NCBI GenBank assembly: GCA_036971715.1
Contig: JAVHJL010000001.1
Span: forward strand, 2,418,001-2,482,000
DNA length: 64,000 bases
Direction of reading: 5' to 3'
Origin: Arthrobotrys musiformis
Lineage: Eukaryota; Ascomycota; Orbiliomycetes; Orbiliales; Orbiliaceae
A program made the position numbers and the translations under genes. The notes below the pieces were generated by a model. That model ran no database searches. It saw only the letters and a program-made list of their open reading frames with translations, and was not told the origin of the DNA. Every line of letters begins with the position of its first letter. Positions within the stretch are counted from its first letter, which is position 1. Shown piece by piece: positions 48,368 to 60,586 of the stretch.

Positions 48368-48712
48368 TTAATCTCTGGGCTTGGGTCTTTTGTTTCTGGC
48401 GGCGTTACTCTGGTCTGGATTTTGCTTTGCTATGTCCCTCTAGATTATTCTCTTTACGTCTTTTTCTGCCTTTATTTCCCCTATAGGAACTTCGATAATC
48501 AACAATGACTACTACGAAGGCTCCAGAGCTTTCTTTAACAAGGCATCTTCTTTCGTTGTGAGCGGCGTTTTCTACTATGCATTTCTTTCTGTTCCTTCCC
48601 ACTGCTCTTCCTTTCTTGGGGTTCGCCCCTCACATTGTGAGCTCTTGAATCGTTAAGAACATAGCCAAATTTACGTCATAATATTCATTTCCGAAGCTGC
48701 ATCCTTAACGTA
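48368..48712. other. Convergent 3' spacer
   Basis: A 345-bp T-rich spacer between convergent genes. Nothing else was seen. Confidence 0.5.
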
Positions 48713-49555
48713 TTAGGTTTTCGCAGTGTCTTTATCATTCTTATTATCGTCACTACTTTTATCCTGCGAGCTACTCAAAATTTTCTGTGCCTTCTCCTCC
48801 TGCTCCTCGGCCTCATCTATCTTCTTGAGTAAGAAGGAGATGGTATTATCTCTGGCCTTATCTAATTGCTTCAACCTCACCAATGGCATACTCTCGTAAT
48901 CCACCGGTACCGGCGCCTTCGTAACCTTCGGTTGACTGGCTCCTTCACCCCCGTCTGACTGTTCCTCGCTCTTCTTCTTCCCAAGCTTATCATCCAACAG
49001 ATTCCGTAGCACGGTAATACTCTCATCCCGATTCTTCAACTCCTCAATCAACTCCTCCTTCTCCTTCTCAGAACCCTCTTCCCCCCCATTCCCCGAATCC
49101 CCAACCACCTTTGTCTTCTTCGCAGCTTCCCCGTCGCCTCGATCGGCGAGGTAAGCTCTAATAGCCTCCTTCGCCGCATTCTCAATATGCTGAAACCTCA
49201 CAGGCCCCAAAAGCTGTCCACCGTACCATCTAGCGACGACAATACTCCCCTCGACTTTATAATCATCCAAAACCTTCAACAGCTTCTTACCCGCGTAGGT
49301 TTCACCGTCGTCGTCGGAACCGGTGTTGTATGCGGGACAACCTGTGAGTGTTTTCTGCGAGGAGGGTTTACGCCAGGCTAGGATGCGGTGGGAGGCTGTG
49401 GTTAGGTCCGTGTGGGATTGGAGTTGGCGGTGGGGTGCTGTGGGGGAGAAGTAGGCGATGAAGGTTGAGGCGCGGTCTTGGATTTGTTTGGAGACGTAGA
49501 GGGCGGATGATGAGAGGGGGGTTGTGGGAGGGGAGTGGGGGCGTTTTGGTGGCAT
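48713..49555 (-). CDS. IMPACT N-terminal (UPF0029/YigZ-like) domain protein
   Basis: A single minus-strand exon of 280 residues. Residues about 15-140 form the IMPACT/UPF0029 domain: STFIAYFSPTAP near the start, HRILAWRK, then GETYAGKKLLKVL and VEGSIVVARWYGGQLLGPVRF, the family's G-G-x-x-L-G-P-x-R-F block. Yeast Yih1 and mammalian IMPACT use this domain with an N-terminal RWD domain to restrain Gcn2; here the RWD domain is absent, so it is not a simple Yih1 orthologue. The C-terminal half is a long charged coiled coil (about 165-205 and 230-270) rich in Glu and Lys. Similar stand-alone IMPACT proteins are widespread in filamentous fungi with no firm role. Confidence 0.88.
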   Translation of the reverse strand: MPPKRPHSPPTTPLSSSALYVSKQIQDRASTFIAYFSPTAPHRQLQSHTDLTTASHRILAWRKPSSQKTLTGCPAYNTGSDDDGETYAGKKLLKVLDDYKVEGSIVVARWYGGQLLGPVRFQHIENAAKEAIRAYLADRGDGEAAKKTKVVGDSGNGGEEGSEKEKEELIEELKNRDESITVLRNLLDDKLGKKKSEEQSDGGEGASQPKVTKAPVPVDYESMPLVRLKQLDKARDNTISFLLKKIDEAEEQEEKAQKILSSSQDKSSDDNKNDKDTAKT

Positions 49556-49927
49556 CTGGGCTGGGTTATTGGAGTATAGTCTTGTATTTAGACTAGATGG
49601 GGGTATGATGGTATTAGGGGGGTTCTTTTTGCATCTTCCAGGGATGGTGATGGTGATACATCATGATGAATTGGAGGCTTCAAGTTATTCGGCCGCATGT
49701 TGCATTATTGCAGGGACAACACATATAAAACGGATGCTTGATAAAAGACGGACTTGTCCAGACTGTATTCTATTCTAATGTACAAGAGATCTCAAGATAG
49801 ATTGCGGCTAAAAAGTACAAAAAAGCGTCGTCAAAAATCATTCGTAAGATGGTTTACTTTTGAACATCCACTCCCCTCCTTCAACGCCGGGTATAACATC
49901 AAAGCCTTGTGTGCATGTATGCGTAGT
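49556..49927. other. Spacer NUG1 3' / IMPACT gene 5'
   Basis: A 372-bp spacer between two minus-strand genes, holding the IMPACT-domain gene promoter and the NUG1 3' region. No gene was seen. Confidence 0.5.
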
Positions 49928-51639
49928 TTATTCCACAACACCCGCATCGTTGCCCCACAGTCCTTCGATCTTGAACTCCTCCGCCCATTGTGTTACGATC
50001 TCTTTCGAGTCTTTGAGTTTGCCGTCCGATGCGACGGCGTCGGAGCTACCGTTTGTCTCGATTTCCAATTTGGGCGCCTCGGTCCAACCGATGATTCTTC
50101 CGTCCCTCCAGTCTGTGACTACTGCTTTCGCGGCGCTTTCGATATTCGGGACACCGCCCTTGCCCAGTCTGCCCTTCTTCCTCGCGACGTGGATTAGGAA
50201 GTCCATCGTGAGGTCTTTCTGCGAGATGCCAGTGATCAGAGGTGGGAGTTGGTAGAGTTGGGTCAAGTGTTCGAGTTGACCCGGCTTATCAGCAAGTCTC
50301 GAGAGAAGCAGAGTAACAGCAGGAACTGTAGTCTCCGGCATCTGCTTCGGCGGCAATGCATTCAATAATGTCAGAGCAGCGGCATCTATTTCCTTTCCGG
50401 GGAAAACGATACCCGGCGAGTCCAGAAGCTTGAGCTTCGAGTCCAGCTTGACCTCGCGAACTGATGTAGTAACACCAGCTTCTGCACCAACCGGGCAAGC
50501 TGTCTGCGAGGAGCTACCTCTCGACAGGATTGCGTTGATAACAGATGATTTTCCAACGTTGGGGTATCCTACAACCCCGACGCTGATAGCTCGCTTCAGC
50601 TGCTTTAGTTTGGCGTAGGACTTGAGGGCATTGACGACGGTCCTTGCTGTGGAAGCTGTTGTGAGATCTTTGTGGTCGAATGTGTGCGCGCCTGTGGCAG
50701 GTTTGCTCGCTTTGATTGGTAGGGTCGGGAAATATCTCCTCAGATGTACCAACCAATCCTTGAGCACCTGTGTCGGGACCAAGTCGATTTTATTCAAAAG
50801 AAGGATGAGCCGTTTGGAGCCTAGGGAGTCCGCACGGATCTGTTGCTCGATCGCCAAGGATCTTGTCCCGATGGGGTCTCTGGCGTCTAGAACGTATAGC
50901 AGAACGTCGGCTGTGGATAAGACGGTCTGGAAGTGTTTCGAGAAAGATTTTAGAGAAGAGTCTGGTCGGTTCGAGGTGATGGCGGCTGGTATAGAACGGG
51001 AAGGACCCTCGTTATCGTCATCTTCGTCCATAGCATCGTCGGAGTCAGCGTCGGCGCCTTCGAATTGTCTAGCCCTGGCTCTCGCCGATGCCAGCAAAGC
51101 GGCCATGGCATTTCCATTGCTCTATTCGATATTGTTAGTGCTAAATATAGCCGATTGGGACGGTGCGACAAAAGTACCTTGCCGACATCGACGTCTTCGT
51201 CCTCATCCATCTCAGAAAGTTCGCTTTCCTCGTCCTCTTCCTCACCATCGACATCTACCATCTCATCAACGTCGGACCCGTTCTCCTCAGCGTCTATTGA
51301 CTTAGCAGCCTTCGACTTGGCCTCTCGTCGCTTTAGCTTCTCTTCCTCTTTCTGTCGTCTCCCCTCCTCTATCTCCTCCAACATCTGCTCCTTGTACGGG
51401 AACATGTTCGGTATCCCGGGGTCTTTCTTTAATCGGCTTTTCCATGTGGGATCCTTCTTCGATGCCTTTCGATCTTTTCTAGCCTTAGCTGCGGCTTTCT
51501 TCTCGATCTTGTGCCTTAGCCTGACCGGCACCCTCTTACTTTGCTTCTCTGTCGGCGTAGCACAGCCCAATTAGCCTGAGATTGTCCATGATGCTAAATC
51601 CGGAGGGTGAGACAAGGAAAACTTACTTGGGCGAACCAT
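49928..51639 (-). CDS. NUG1: Nucleolar GTPase Nug1 (GNL3 family)
   Basis: Three minus-strand exons (51639-51627, 51548-51178, 51121-49928) encode 525 residues; yeast Nug1 has 520. It is a circularly permuted GTPase that helps pre-60S ribosomes mature and leave the nucleus. The first exon is 13 bp (MVRP plus one base) and is needed to restore the basic N-terminus MVRPKKQSKRVPVRLRHKIE. The conserved WKSRLKKDPGIPNMFPYK follows, then a coiled coil and an acidic stretch. G motifs occur in permuted order: DARDP (about 207), NKID (238-241), GYPNVGKSS (312-320) and DSPG (362-365). Both introns have sound splice sites, with a CACTAAC branch in the second. It makes a second 60S assembly factor in the window besides Mak21, but 45 kb away, so no linkage is implied. 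Confidence 0.95.
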
Positions 51640-52168
51640 TATTGAGCGGCAGCGATGGTGTCTAGGGGTTTAATTGATTGGGCGGAAGATGTGGTTATTT
51701 CTTCTGCTCCGTCGATGGTGGTCGCAGAAAAAAAAAAAAATTAAAAAATTGTTGGTGGTGGTGTTTTTGCAGTCGGCCAAAGCGCACGCCAAGCCCGGCA
51801 GCATCTCGCTAACGACTGGCTGCAGACCTCTTGCAACGCATCCTGGTTCTGTCGACACAAACAACTGCAGGCGCCCTGGTGGGGACATCTATGCATCTCG
51901 ATATTAACTTCATCAAAGCAAGACCGAAGCTAAGCTGTCGATATCAGCCGGTTCTGAAACGATGCCGCCGGAGCTCTGCCAACAAGCACGTATGTGTTCT
52001 CTGTATGTCTGTATGTCTCAATGACCGGCCAGCTAATTGAACTCGTTGACTAACTCCTTGCAGGATCGATTGTTCATAATATATGATAGGTAACTAGCTC
52101 GAGAAGAGGTGCATAACCCGCTCGCTAGTATACACAAGAACTAGTGTACTAGTCTACCTCAAGTCAGG
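51640..52168. other. Spacer upstream of NUG1
   Basis: This contains the NUG1 promoter and the 3' end of the next minus-strand gene. An A-rich run lies at 51725-51745. No gene was seen. Confidence 0.5.
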
Positions 52169-52815
52169 CTAAGAGATAGTAGTAGTAGTAGTCGTCGACG
52201 TGCTCCACAGCACGGCTGCAACCGCAGGGACCAGCATCATTATGGCGACACCACCACCCCAGATGAAATTGCTGATACTACTACTACTACGCTCTTTCTC
52301 TGCCTGCTGACGAAATGATTTAGCTCGTTCTGCTATTTCCTCAGGCGAGAACGGCTTAATTGATCTGTCAATTTCCTGCTGCAGTCTCGCCATCTCCTGT
52401 GCTCTTAATCCGGCCGGGGTCGATTTCAGGTCATCCCTTTGCTCCCCCAACTTCTGCAAGTCCGTCTCCAATTTTTGCAGTAGCATCTCTTCTGATTTCA
52501 GATTCTCCTGCTCTTCGTCAGACAGCACGTGTCGTCTAGACCGGTTTCACGATCAGCCACCTGCGCTTGCATTGAGGTATCGCAAACATTTTAAATGTAA
52601 TCGGCATCTGCACTAGCTAAAAGAGCTATTTGCTTGCCGTACGTAGTGCAACTTGACCAATACCTTGATTTCAGTTCCCTAATGCATCTATTGCTACTTT
52701 CGATGGGCTCCTCAAGGTTCCATATCAACCGAGTCAACCGTTCCAGTTCGTTCTGGTATGCCGCCCCCTCGGTTCTGGGGTCGGTGTCCGTGAATCGCCC
52801 ATTCGCTTGGGCCAT
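52169..52815 (-). CDS. Small coiled-coil protein with C-terminal membrane anchor
   Basis: The inferred model is two exons (52815-52643 and 52535-52169), 179 residues, joined by a 107-bp intron with a GTACGG donor and TCTAG acceptor. Residues about 20-150 are charged and helical with heptad-like spacing (NLKSEEMLLQKLETDLQKLG). One hydrophobic segment near the end (about 150-168, IWGGGVAIMMLVPAVAAVLW) is followed by a short Ser/Thr tail, as in tail-anchored proteins. The Ser run before the helix and the Thr run after it are each encoded by trinucleotide repeats. Family not recognised. The frame is open further upstream to 53052, so the start may lie up to 79 codons earlier. Exon 2 is better supported than exon 1. 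Confidence 0.5.
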
Positions 52816-55800
52816 AATGAGGCGTACGCACGATATGCAGGTCCTGACCGTGGGGCCACAAAAAATGCAGCAACTCGTCAAGATTACCTCTGGAATTCTG
52901 AAATCAACCTGTCCCGATCTGGGTGCTTCGCTTCGAATGTCGAGGGCTTTGAACCAAAAGGCGGAACACTGGCTGACCAAGAAAAAATATGATACGACAG
53001 GATACAATGAAGCTGAATCGAATGAATTAGTTATGCTGCAGGACCAAGCCATCTTTTAGAGCCTTGGCTTTACGGGACCCTGGCAAAGCCGACCAAACAT
53101 ATTTGGACCCTGACAACCACCATATAAGGTTAAGGCCATCTGCCTCGCTGGTGTAACAATTTTTCTTTTCTGGCGGCGATGAAGAGGCGGACGACGATGC
53201 AATGGTGGTTGCACACGGGAAGAATCGCATACAATTATATTAACTGTATCATTGAAATATTGAAGGTTGAGGCCAAACAAACCCAACCCCACATCATATT
53301 CCTTTCGAGCCGTGTTTGCCGATACGATGATGTGGGATACATGTCTCTGCCAGACGAATCAAAGTCCGGTGCGGTCACCCAACGGCGTCAAACGTATGGC
53401 CGTGAATCGATGCCGTTTTCCCTGAGTTGGACATGCTGTCATCGCTGACAGAGTTCTCGCCGACCGAACCACACCAAATACCTCCGGGTAAAAAAGAGAT
53501 ACGGGATCTGATATGATACACATTGAAGTTATCGTTGGTATCAAGCTGTCAAAGCAAAGCCCCCCCTTCGAAAGGTGTTTGCGATTAAATTACACCTAAC
53601 ATTCTTCTATTGGAGGAATGTCCGCCTAGTTGCCGCCAGAATTCTCCCCCCAAAAGGCCGAGATATAGGAAATATGCGGAGGCTTCGATAGGAAACAAGC
53701 GAAAATATTTGATCGCCAGTTTCTATTGCAATTGCGCCTAGAATCATTTTGCAACTTGTGAACCTTTTGTGAAGGCGTCCATTAATTTTCTTTCGCCATA
53801 TGCTGATCCAACTGCAAATAGAACTGGAAAATAGGTCCCCCCCAAATGTGGGCATCGCGCTGTTGTTCCGTGTCCCGGAGCCAGGGGTATTCCAGCCATT
53901 GAGGTGGTAATAGGTGGGGCTTTTCGGGCTGGTTCCAACTCTTCACCTTTGGAGCCCGGCAAGAACAGGGGTCGGGAAACTATGCTGTTGCAGAACCGAA
54001 CGGGTTCAAATTGAGATCGAGGACCCTGGTCAAGCGAGGCACACTTTGGTTTCCTGGAATTCCAGAATCGACTTTCCCCCACCATCGCATCGAGAGCATC
54101 TTGGGGAGAAAAAAAAAAAAGCTAGATCTAGGAGGGCACATTCCCCATTGCTAAGTTTCACCATGATCCTCAAGCTTATGACGAAAAGCACAGGAGGCAG
54201 GTTAATTCTGATAGATTATGTTCACAGGAGGCCGTAGGCACCTACTGTGCACATGATACTTGCAGACGAAGATAAATCGAAAAGCTGAAGAAAAGGCTTC
54301 AACGGAGACCCCTACGTTAAAACCAAAAATTTGCTAATTTCTCGAGGATGAGTGTCATCTAACCATTCCTCAGAAGTCACGAAATTCGACCCTGTAACCC
54401 AACACCAAACTGAGGCATCCTGTGGGTCTATACTGGCCAATGTTAACGCAGATCTTGGGTGGGAAGCCCTTGTTGCAGTTGGTTTGCTGGTAGGCTTAGA
54501 GAAGGGGGAAAAAACAAAGGAGAAGCTTCACATACGAAGCCAAGATTCTCCAAATTCGGTCTCTGCAAGGTACCAGAAATTCGAAAGAGAGGAGGGCAAA
54601 ACAGTGTGCCAACTAGGTTTCCCGAAGCCGCGCAACTAGGCCAGAACCCACGCCTATCAGAGAAGCTTGCTTGTCTCTCGAGATGATGGTGGTTGTGACT
54701 CGGACTTTTTTTAGGAGTAGGGCCCAATAGAAGGAATATATTAATCTCTCGACCCTCCCCGGAAATCCCAGTTTTCTTCATCCCTCAGGCTCACGACCTC
54801 CTCTCATTTTTTCACAACGTTAACATCGATCTAGTCTCTCCTTTACTTCAAATTCAAGCATCGATAGCTATTGTTCATCTTTTGCAGTTCTCGCCTCACG
54901 ACAGTCATTCCCTTTACTGCTAACGGCCTAACAATCTCGCAACAGTACTCGAAAGAAAGAAATACATAAAGAAACGGACGTCAATATCAATCATCCCAAA
55001 GTGTTTATCTGATTAGATTGCAACATTCTTACAAAAAGTTACCGGATATCGGCGCACCCAAGGTTGTCAAATACTTGTCAAAGAGTTTGCCTATTTGTGA
55101 AACGACTCCACTGGTACCTGCATTCGGTCCTGCACAGTCCGACCCACAGGCAAGCGGAAGCTTTGACCACACGGGCGTCTAGATATCAGTTCAAATCAAT
55201 TCAAGAGATAATATATCACGTGTGTGTGTGGTTAATTTGTCATAGAAATCACGGCCTGCATTGCATAAGGTACGAAGGGCTAAATCTTTTTTTCCTATCC
55301 GTTCCTGCTTTTATCCGAAACGAATATTACATCACAACAGAGCGGGAGCATTTGGCGAATTCACTGTTGTGTCTCTGCGCGGAAGCTGTACAACCCTGTT
55401 CCTTGATCGGGCGAGAAGCATGCATGCTGTTCCTTGTCGATGCCGATGGCTTCGAACTTTGCAACGTTTGTACGACGAAGCGAAAGCAAAAGTTGCCGGC
55501 ACGGTCGAAGCCAACATGGTCTAAAAATCGGCCCATGCCCATGCGATACTAGCCTGAGAGTCGCATGGAGCATTACATCATGAAGAATAAAAGCCCATGA
55601 CACATCCCCATGCATTCTACCGACCGGTAGTTCCAGTCTTTCCTTCCCATAGATCACATATACAACGCACATCGGCTGGTGGCGAACGAAGACTCGTTTC
55701 AGAATTGTAGATCCGGTACTGCAACGTTACGCTGTTGGTCGAATATCTACACTTTGCTCCTGCGCACACATTCATTCCTGTGAAATCCAAGCAATGAAGA

Positions 55801-56085
55801 AGGGGGGTCGGAAAGAATGACGACTGGCTAACACGGCCCAACGTTTCAATGCATTAGGAACACTTGTAGAAGGTTTACTCTTTAGTGCCCTTCTAAGACA
55901 ACAGACCATCCAATACAAGCCGCTCTCTGTATAGAACAGCTTGTGGTCTAGTTCCCTCGGAACTTCCATTGGTCCAAAGGAGTGTACCTTGCATCTAATA
56001 CGACATCATAGTTGCTTGTCGAAGAAGAAACTATACAAGTGATCTCCGATTCCAGGAACCGACTGTGTGCGTCCAAGGCTAAGAC
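52816..56085. other. 3.3-kb spacer upstream of homeobox gene
   Basis: Several open frames of 80-160 codons occur on both strands, but none starts well or resembles a family. The 162-codon frame at 55064-55552 opens with TTG, not ATG. The last 1.3 kb may be the promoter and long leader of the homeobox gene, common for fungal regulators. Confidence 0.45.
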
Positions 56086-58001
56086 ATGGAGGTCCTATCT
56101 TATGATAACAAAGGCACTATGCCTCCCCAAAATCCAAATGGTCCCGTCAGATCCGATGTCCACGTAACCCAAGGACCTTCTCCCCAACACTTAAATGTCC
56201 CAAGGCATCCGGCTGGAACTTCGGGACCTCATATCGAGACATTCATTGGCAACCATTTCCCAGTCATTCCTCGATTTACACCTCCAGTTTCTGGACCCAA
56301 CGAGGAAAGTGTAAAGGAACCTCGTCGATTTAAGTGCAGCCGCGAACAGACTCTTGCTCTTGAAAGATTATACCAACAGTGCCCAAAACCTAACCAGGCT
56401 ACCAAGCGGGATTTGGCTCACGCTATCAATCTTTCCCCTACACGAGTCAATGTGAGTATACGTCCTTTTCTCTTTTACAACTCAAGCACGCATCTAATAA
56501 TATCTTCTAGATCTGGTTCCAAAACAGAAGGCACAGGGCCAAGAAGCATAAGGAAATCCAAGAGGCTAAGATGGCACAGATTTTGGAAACCGCGGGCCGG
56601 GAAAGAATGGCAAAGATTGCACTTGGTGCCCCTATGGCATTATCGGAGTCTTCTATGTCCGATTTGGAAACACCAACCTCTGCCACATCGTCTTCGCTCC
56701 CACTGCTGACAACAGAATTCAACCCTGCAAGCTCGACGAGCACCTCTCCTCTCTACTCATCATCTAAGGAGGCCGCCGCCGCCTCTCTAGCAAGATCCAT
56801 TGCTATTGCCAGTGCATATGCTTCATCATACGACGGAGAGGGTGTTCCCCAAGGGTATCACCCCGGTGCCGCCCCATACGATGGCCCCCCACCACCAAAC
56901 TATTCTCTTGACCCATACGATCCAAACTTCTACCCCGTGTCTAACTTCTCCGACTGGGGTTCTTCGTCTTACAACTCTTCCGTCTCCTACACACCGACTC
57001 CAGCTGGACAACGTGAAGACCCCTTTGAGTTCGACAACATGTCGGCTATGAACTCCCCATACCATAGTGCACCCCTCTCCGGTGTCCCACCAGTTTTCCA
57101 GGACGATTACTCCGCCTTTGCCAGCGCTGTACAAATGAACACTGTGCCCAAGGCTATGAACATGAGCCTCAAGTCTAGGCCTGTTCCCAACGGGTTGGTC
57201 CTCAAGAACACCGAACGACCAGCACTTTCGCGAGTGGCCACTTGCCCAGATCTTTCAAATGTTGAAAACATTTCCATGCAACATACACATAGGCCAATGC
57301 ATACATCATCTGAGGCATCTTCGCCGGTCCTTGAGAACAGCTCCAGGCAACTATTGGCTGCCCCGGGGATGGAGAGATCTCAGTCTTGCACTGATCGACC
57401 GTCTCTTCAGCAAGAAATCGCCCTCAGACGCCTTCGACCTATGCCACCATCCCTTGGACCGAACGCTCGGACCCAGCGCATCTTCCATGGCAAAATCAAC
57501 GGACCTCACTCCGTACATGGAACTCCACTTCCGACGCCACCTTCGGATGCCGATTTTGGTAATGCTACTGTTCAGCACAAACTCAATAGGAAGCCCTCGG
57601 ACCTCTCCAAAGAGCACTCCCCGGACGTTCCAGACCTTGAGAGCGATGGTGGATTCACTGCCAATGAGGATGTGCCAATGAAGCAGAACTTCGCGTCGCC
57701 ACCTCCTACCCCTGAGACGGCGGGACTGGCAGCGGTCAATGGATCTTTCAAGGAAGAGACTTCGGATCAGCAATACACTAACTTCACAAAGATGCTTGAG
57801 CAGAGTTCTCCCATCGTTCCTACCGCCGCCTTTGATGGCCACCACTCCAACTTCCAGCCAAATGTTGAACACTGGATCAATGGCCACCCACAACCTTACT
57901 GGGCCCCTCACGGGCAACCCGAAAACCACGTTAACTACAACGTTTCCCAGCAATCCCAGCTGGCATATGGGATGCACGACGGCCGACAACAACATCATTA
58001 G
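56086..58001 (+). CDS. Homeobox transcription factor
   Basis: Two exons (56086-56451 and 56511-58001) encode 618 residues. A typical 60-residue homeodomain lies at about 79-138. Helix 1-2 contains CSREQTLALERLYQQCPKPN and KRDLAHAINLSPTRVN. The recognition helix IWFQNRRHRAKKHK (from about 123) includes the invariant Trp, Phe, Asn and Arg. The 59-bp intron splits the domain just before the recognition helix, leaving phase 0 on both sides. The rest is Ser/Pro/Thr-rich and probably disordered, with an Ala-rich helix (about 195-215) and proline-directed sites but no second domain. Fungal homeobox factors of this kind act in conidiation, fruiting-body development and hyphal growth; the specific orthologue cannot be named from sequence alone. 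Confidence 0.93.
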
Positions 58002-60586
58002 ACTCAAGTAACATTACACAGCACCGTACCTTCTTTTTGTTTCTCATTTCTCATCGAGCATTTTTAGCGTTCCATTTCGCTTTGAGTTTCAAAAATTTTT
58101 GACTTTCTTTTATTTCCTTTGTTATTTGGCTTCATTTACAAGTGATAACCGGCGCAAACTGTGGTTGCTTTTCTCTTTTCCTTTTGCATATCTGACTTTT
58201 TAATCTTTTTTTTTCTCGCTACTGGTTTGGGGTGATTGGTGTTTTTACAGCTTTCGACAGGCAACTGTCACTCGTTTTCTCCGCTCTCGATATTGGTTTA
58301 CAAAATACGCTCTTGTAGTTTTTTCTTTAATCGTTCTTTTTTTTTCTTTTAGCCGGATGTTGCTTGAGACGGCGATTATACCGATCTCCTGTATGGGCCT
58401 TGGAGCCCTTACCGCACACCGATGAGTTTTCTTTTTAATCATCTCTTTATTAATATATATAAAAAAGTATCTATAGCTACTGTGGATATAGTAAAAAATA
58501 GAATGGACCCTGTTTTATCTTGGGAAGCAAAGCATAGCAATATCGTCCTAGAACTTGTGAAGTACCTCTATGTTCATATGTGTAAAAACTATTTGGATTA
58601 GTATACGCCGTGCCAGAATCAGGACTTCAGAAGAAGCAGATGCTACTGGCCGCTGACTTACGGTCTTCAGCTCGGTTCCTTCACTTCAAACAGGAAATAT
58701 ATCACCGTGCCATATGATAGCATATGTCACATGTTAAATAACATGACTTACAATAGCACCTAGTTTTGACGAGTCATTTTCAAGGAAGCCTTATAACCCT
58801 ATAATGACCATCGTGGTAAGTCACACCAGGCTAAGTTCCCACATTTTCCCTTACCCAATCGCCAACTTGAGATCGTGAGATGAGCTTATTCCTCCTACTG
58901 GAACCTCTCAGTTCTCCCAGGACCATGGACAAGGCAGCTTCGCCCCCTTCTCGCCCTTGTCGAACCAGGTTCTAAGATCAAGCCAAACCGTTAATTAGCG
59001 GTATACGAAGCTCTGGGATGATTGTTTCTTCTTCCCTTTCTTCCTCTCGGGCCTTTTCTATTTTTTTCTGTGCCCCTCGTCCAATTGAACAGGAACCCCC
59101 CCTTCCCCATCGAAGCCCCTCCATTTTGGGGTTCATTGGAGAAGAGGAAAACTCCCCTTTCCCCATGTTTAATACATGGTGGGTCGGATTGGCCCCCCTC
59201 GAGCTGCTTCGCCCATGACCGAGGGAGATAATCTCGTGACCCCCTATTATTTCGGATTACCGTGTCGAGACTAGTCTTCCCATCTCAACTCTCCAATGGC
59301 AATTCTCCTCGACACGGGGGGAGATCACCGCGCCATCGTGGATTCGTATCACTATCACATTTCGAAAAAAATTTACCCGTACGTCTACCACATACGACCC
59401 AAGAGAAATAAGTGCCCCATAGCAGAAACCCACCCTTTTAGAAACCTAGCTAGTAAATTTCCTTTGCCACTAGTATGAAATTTTTTATCACTATAAACAG
59501 AATATCTTTTTTTACTCCCCTTCGGTGACATTTATTTTTTCTATTAGGAGAAGAAAGAGGAGAGCGGGGAAAAGAAAAGGAACGAGTGTCTCGAATTAAA
59601 ATTCAACATGTTGGATTTCATTTCGTGATTTGCCGCAGTGGACATCCGTGCGAGAGTAGAGATCCAGTTACCGGCTCCCCAACCGTGGCCCCCGGGACTA
59701 ATGAGCTTTCATCGAATGAAGCGAAGATCCAAATATGTAGTCAAGAAAAGAAAGGAAGAGAAGAAGAAGAAGAAAAATCGCCTAGACCTGTCTCCGTTGC
59801 AAATCTCTGACTAACCCTAATACTCTACTAGCTGAGCTCGCATCCCGTGTTTTGGGATAAGTTCCCTTCGGATTATCGGTAGGTATCAGAAATAAGGGTA
59901 GTCCTAACCAGTAATGCCGTCTCGCCTGTAAGCTTCAAATCTTATCTTCGGGAAACTCGGACGGGCGCTTATGCTAGATTCCGTCTTTCGCGGTTGAGCT
60001 TCCTGCAGCAGGTAGTACAGCACAGCTACTAGCAGATGCATGCATAAATGTCATAAGGCATCCTTTTTTTTTCGGCTCGTTCGAAAGGGGGGGCCCGAGC
60101 ACATAAGTTTTGACTTGGGAAAATCCTCTAAAATGCCAATAACGGGTTCCCGTGTCTGCGCGTTTTGTGTGTGGGCGTTGCATTTCCAATCAGGACTTAT
60201 ATTGATATCCAAACGGCAAGGTTTCGAACGGAACCCTTCCCAACTCGTTAGCTCCGGAACGGGCACCGGAAGCTGGTTGGGTTCGAGTTGTTCTGGCGGT
60301 CGAGACTCCGAACCGACCTGGCTGGCGTCCCTGCATAAATCTGAACTAAAACAACTATTCAGAAAATGGCAATTTATGAGATGAAAAAAATGGAACCCCG
60401 TTGTATGTTACGGAAAAGGTACTCCGAAACGGCAAAGTAAGGGAGCGGCGAGAAGAAGAAGAAAAATAGTAAGGTTTATTCTTATTCTTTTTTTTTTTTT
60501 TTTTTTTTTTTCTTGCACATAATAGAAACGGTATGGTTGTAACCGACGTCATTTCTTAGGGAGGCGCGGCGGACTCGGAAATACGC
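58002..60586. other. 2.6-kb convergent spacer homeobox / NAS6
   Basis: A T-rich 3' region follows the homeobox gene to about 58,450, then mixed sequence. A T-run of about 22 bp lies near 60,488-60,511. A short tRNA-like but defective segment near 59,780-59,850 was considered and rejected. No gene was recognised. Confidence 0.5.

Noticed and set aside
55064..55552. 162-codon open frame before the homeobox gene
   Set aside because: It opens with TTG, is not protein-like in composition and probably lies in the long leader of the homeobox gene.
59775..59860. tRNA-like segment on the minus strand (A-box-like GAGCTCAGCTAGTAGAG)
   Set aside because: The D-arm resembles a tRNA, but the T-loop GTTCGA motif is absent and the anticodon stem does not pair. 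At most it is a decayed fragment.
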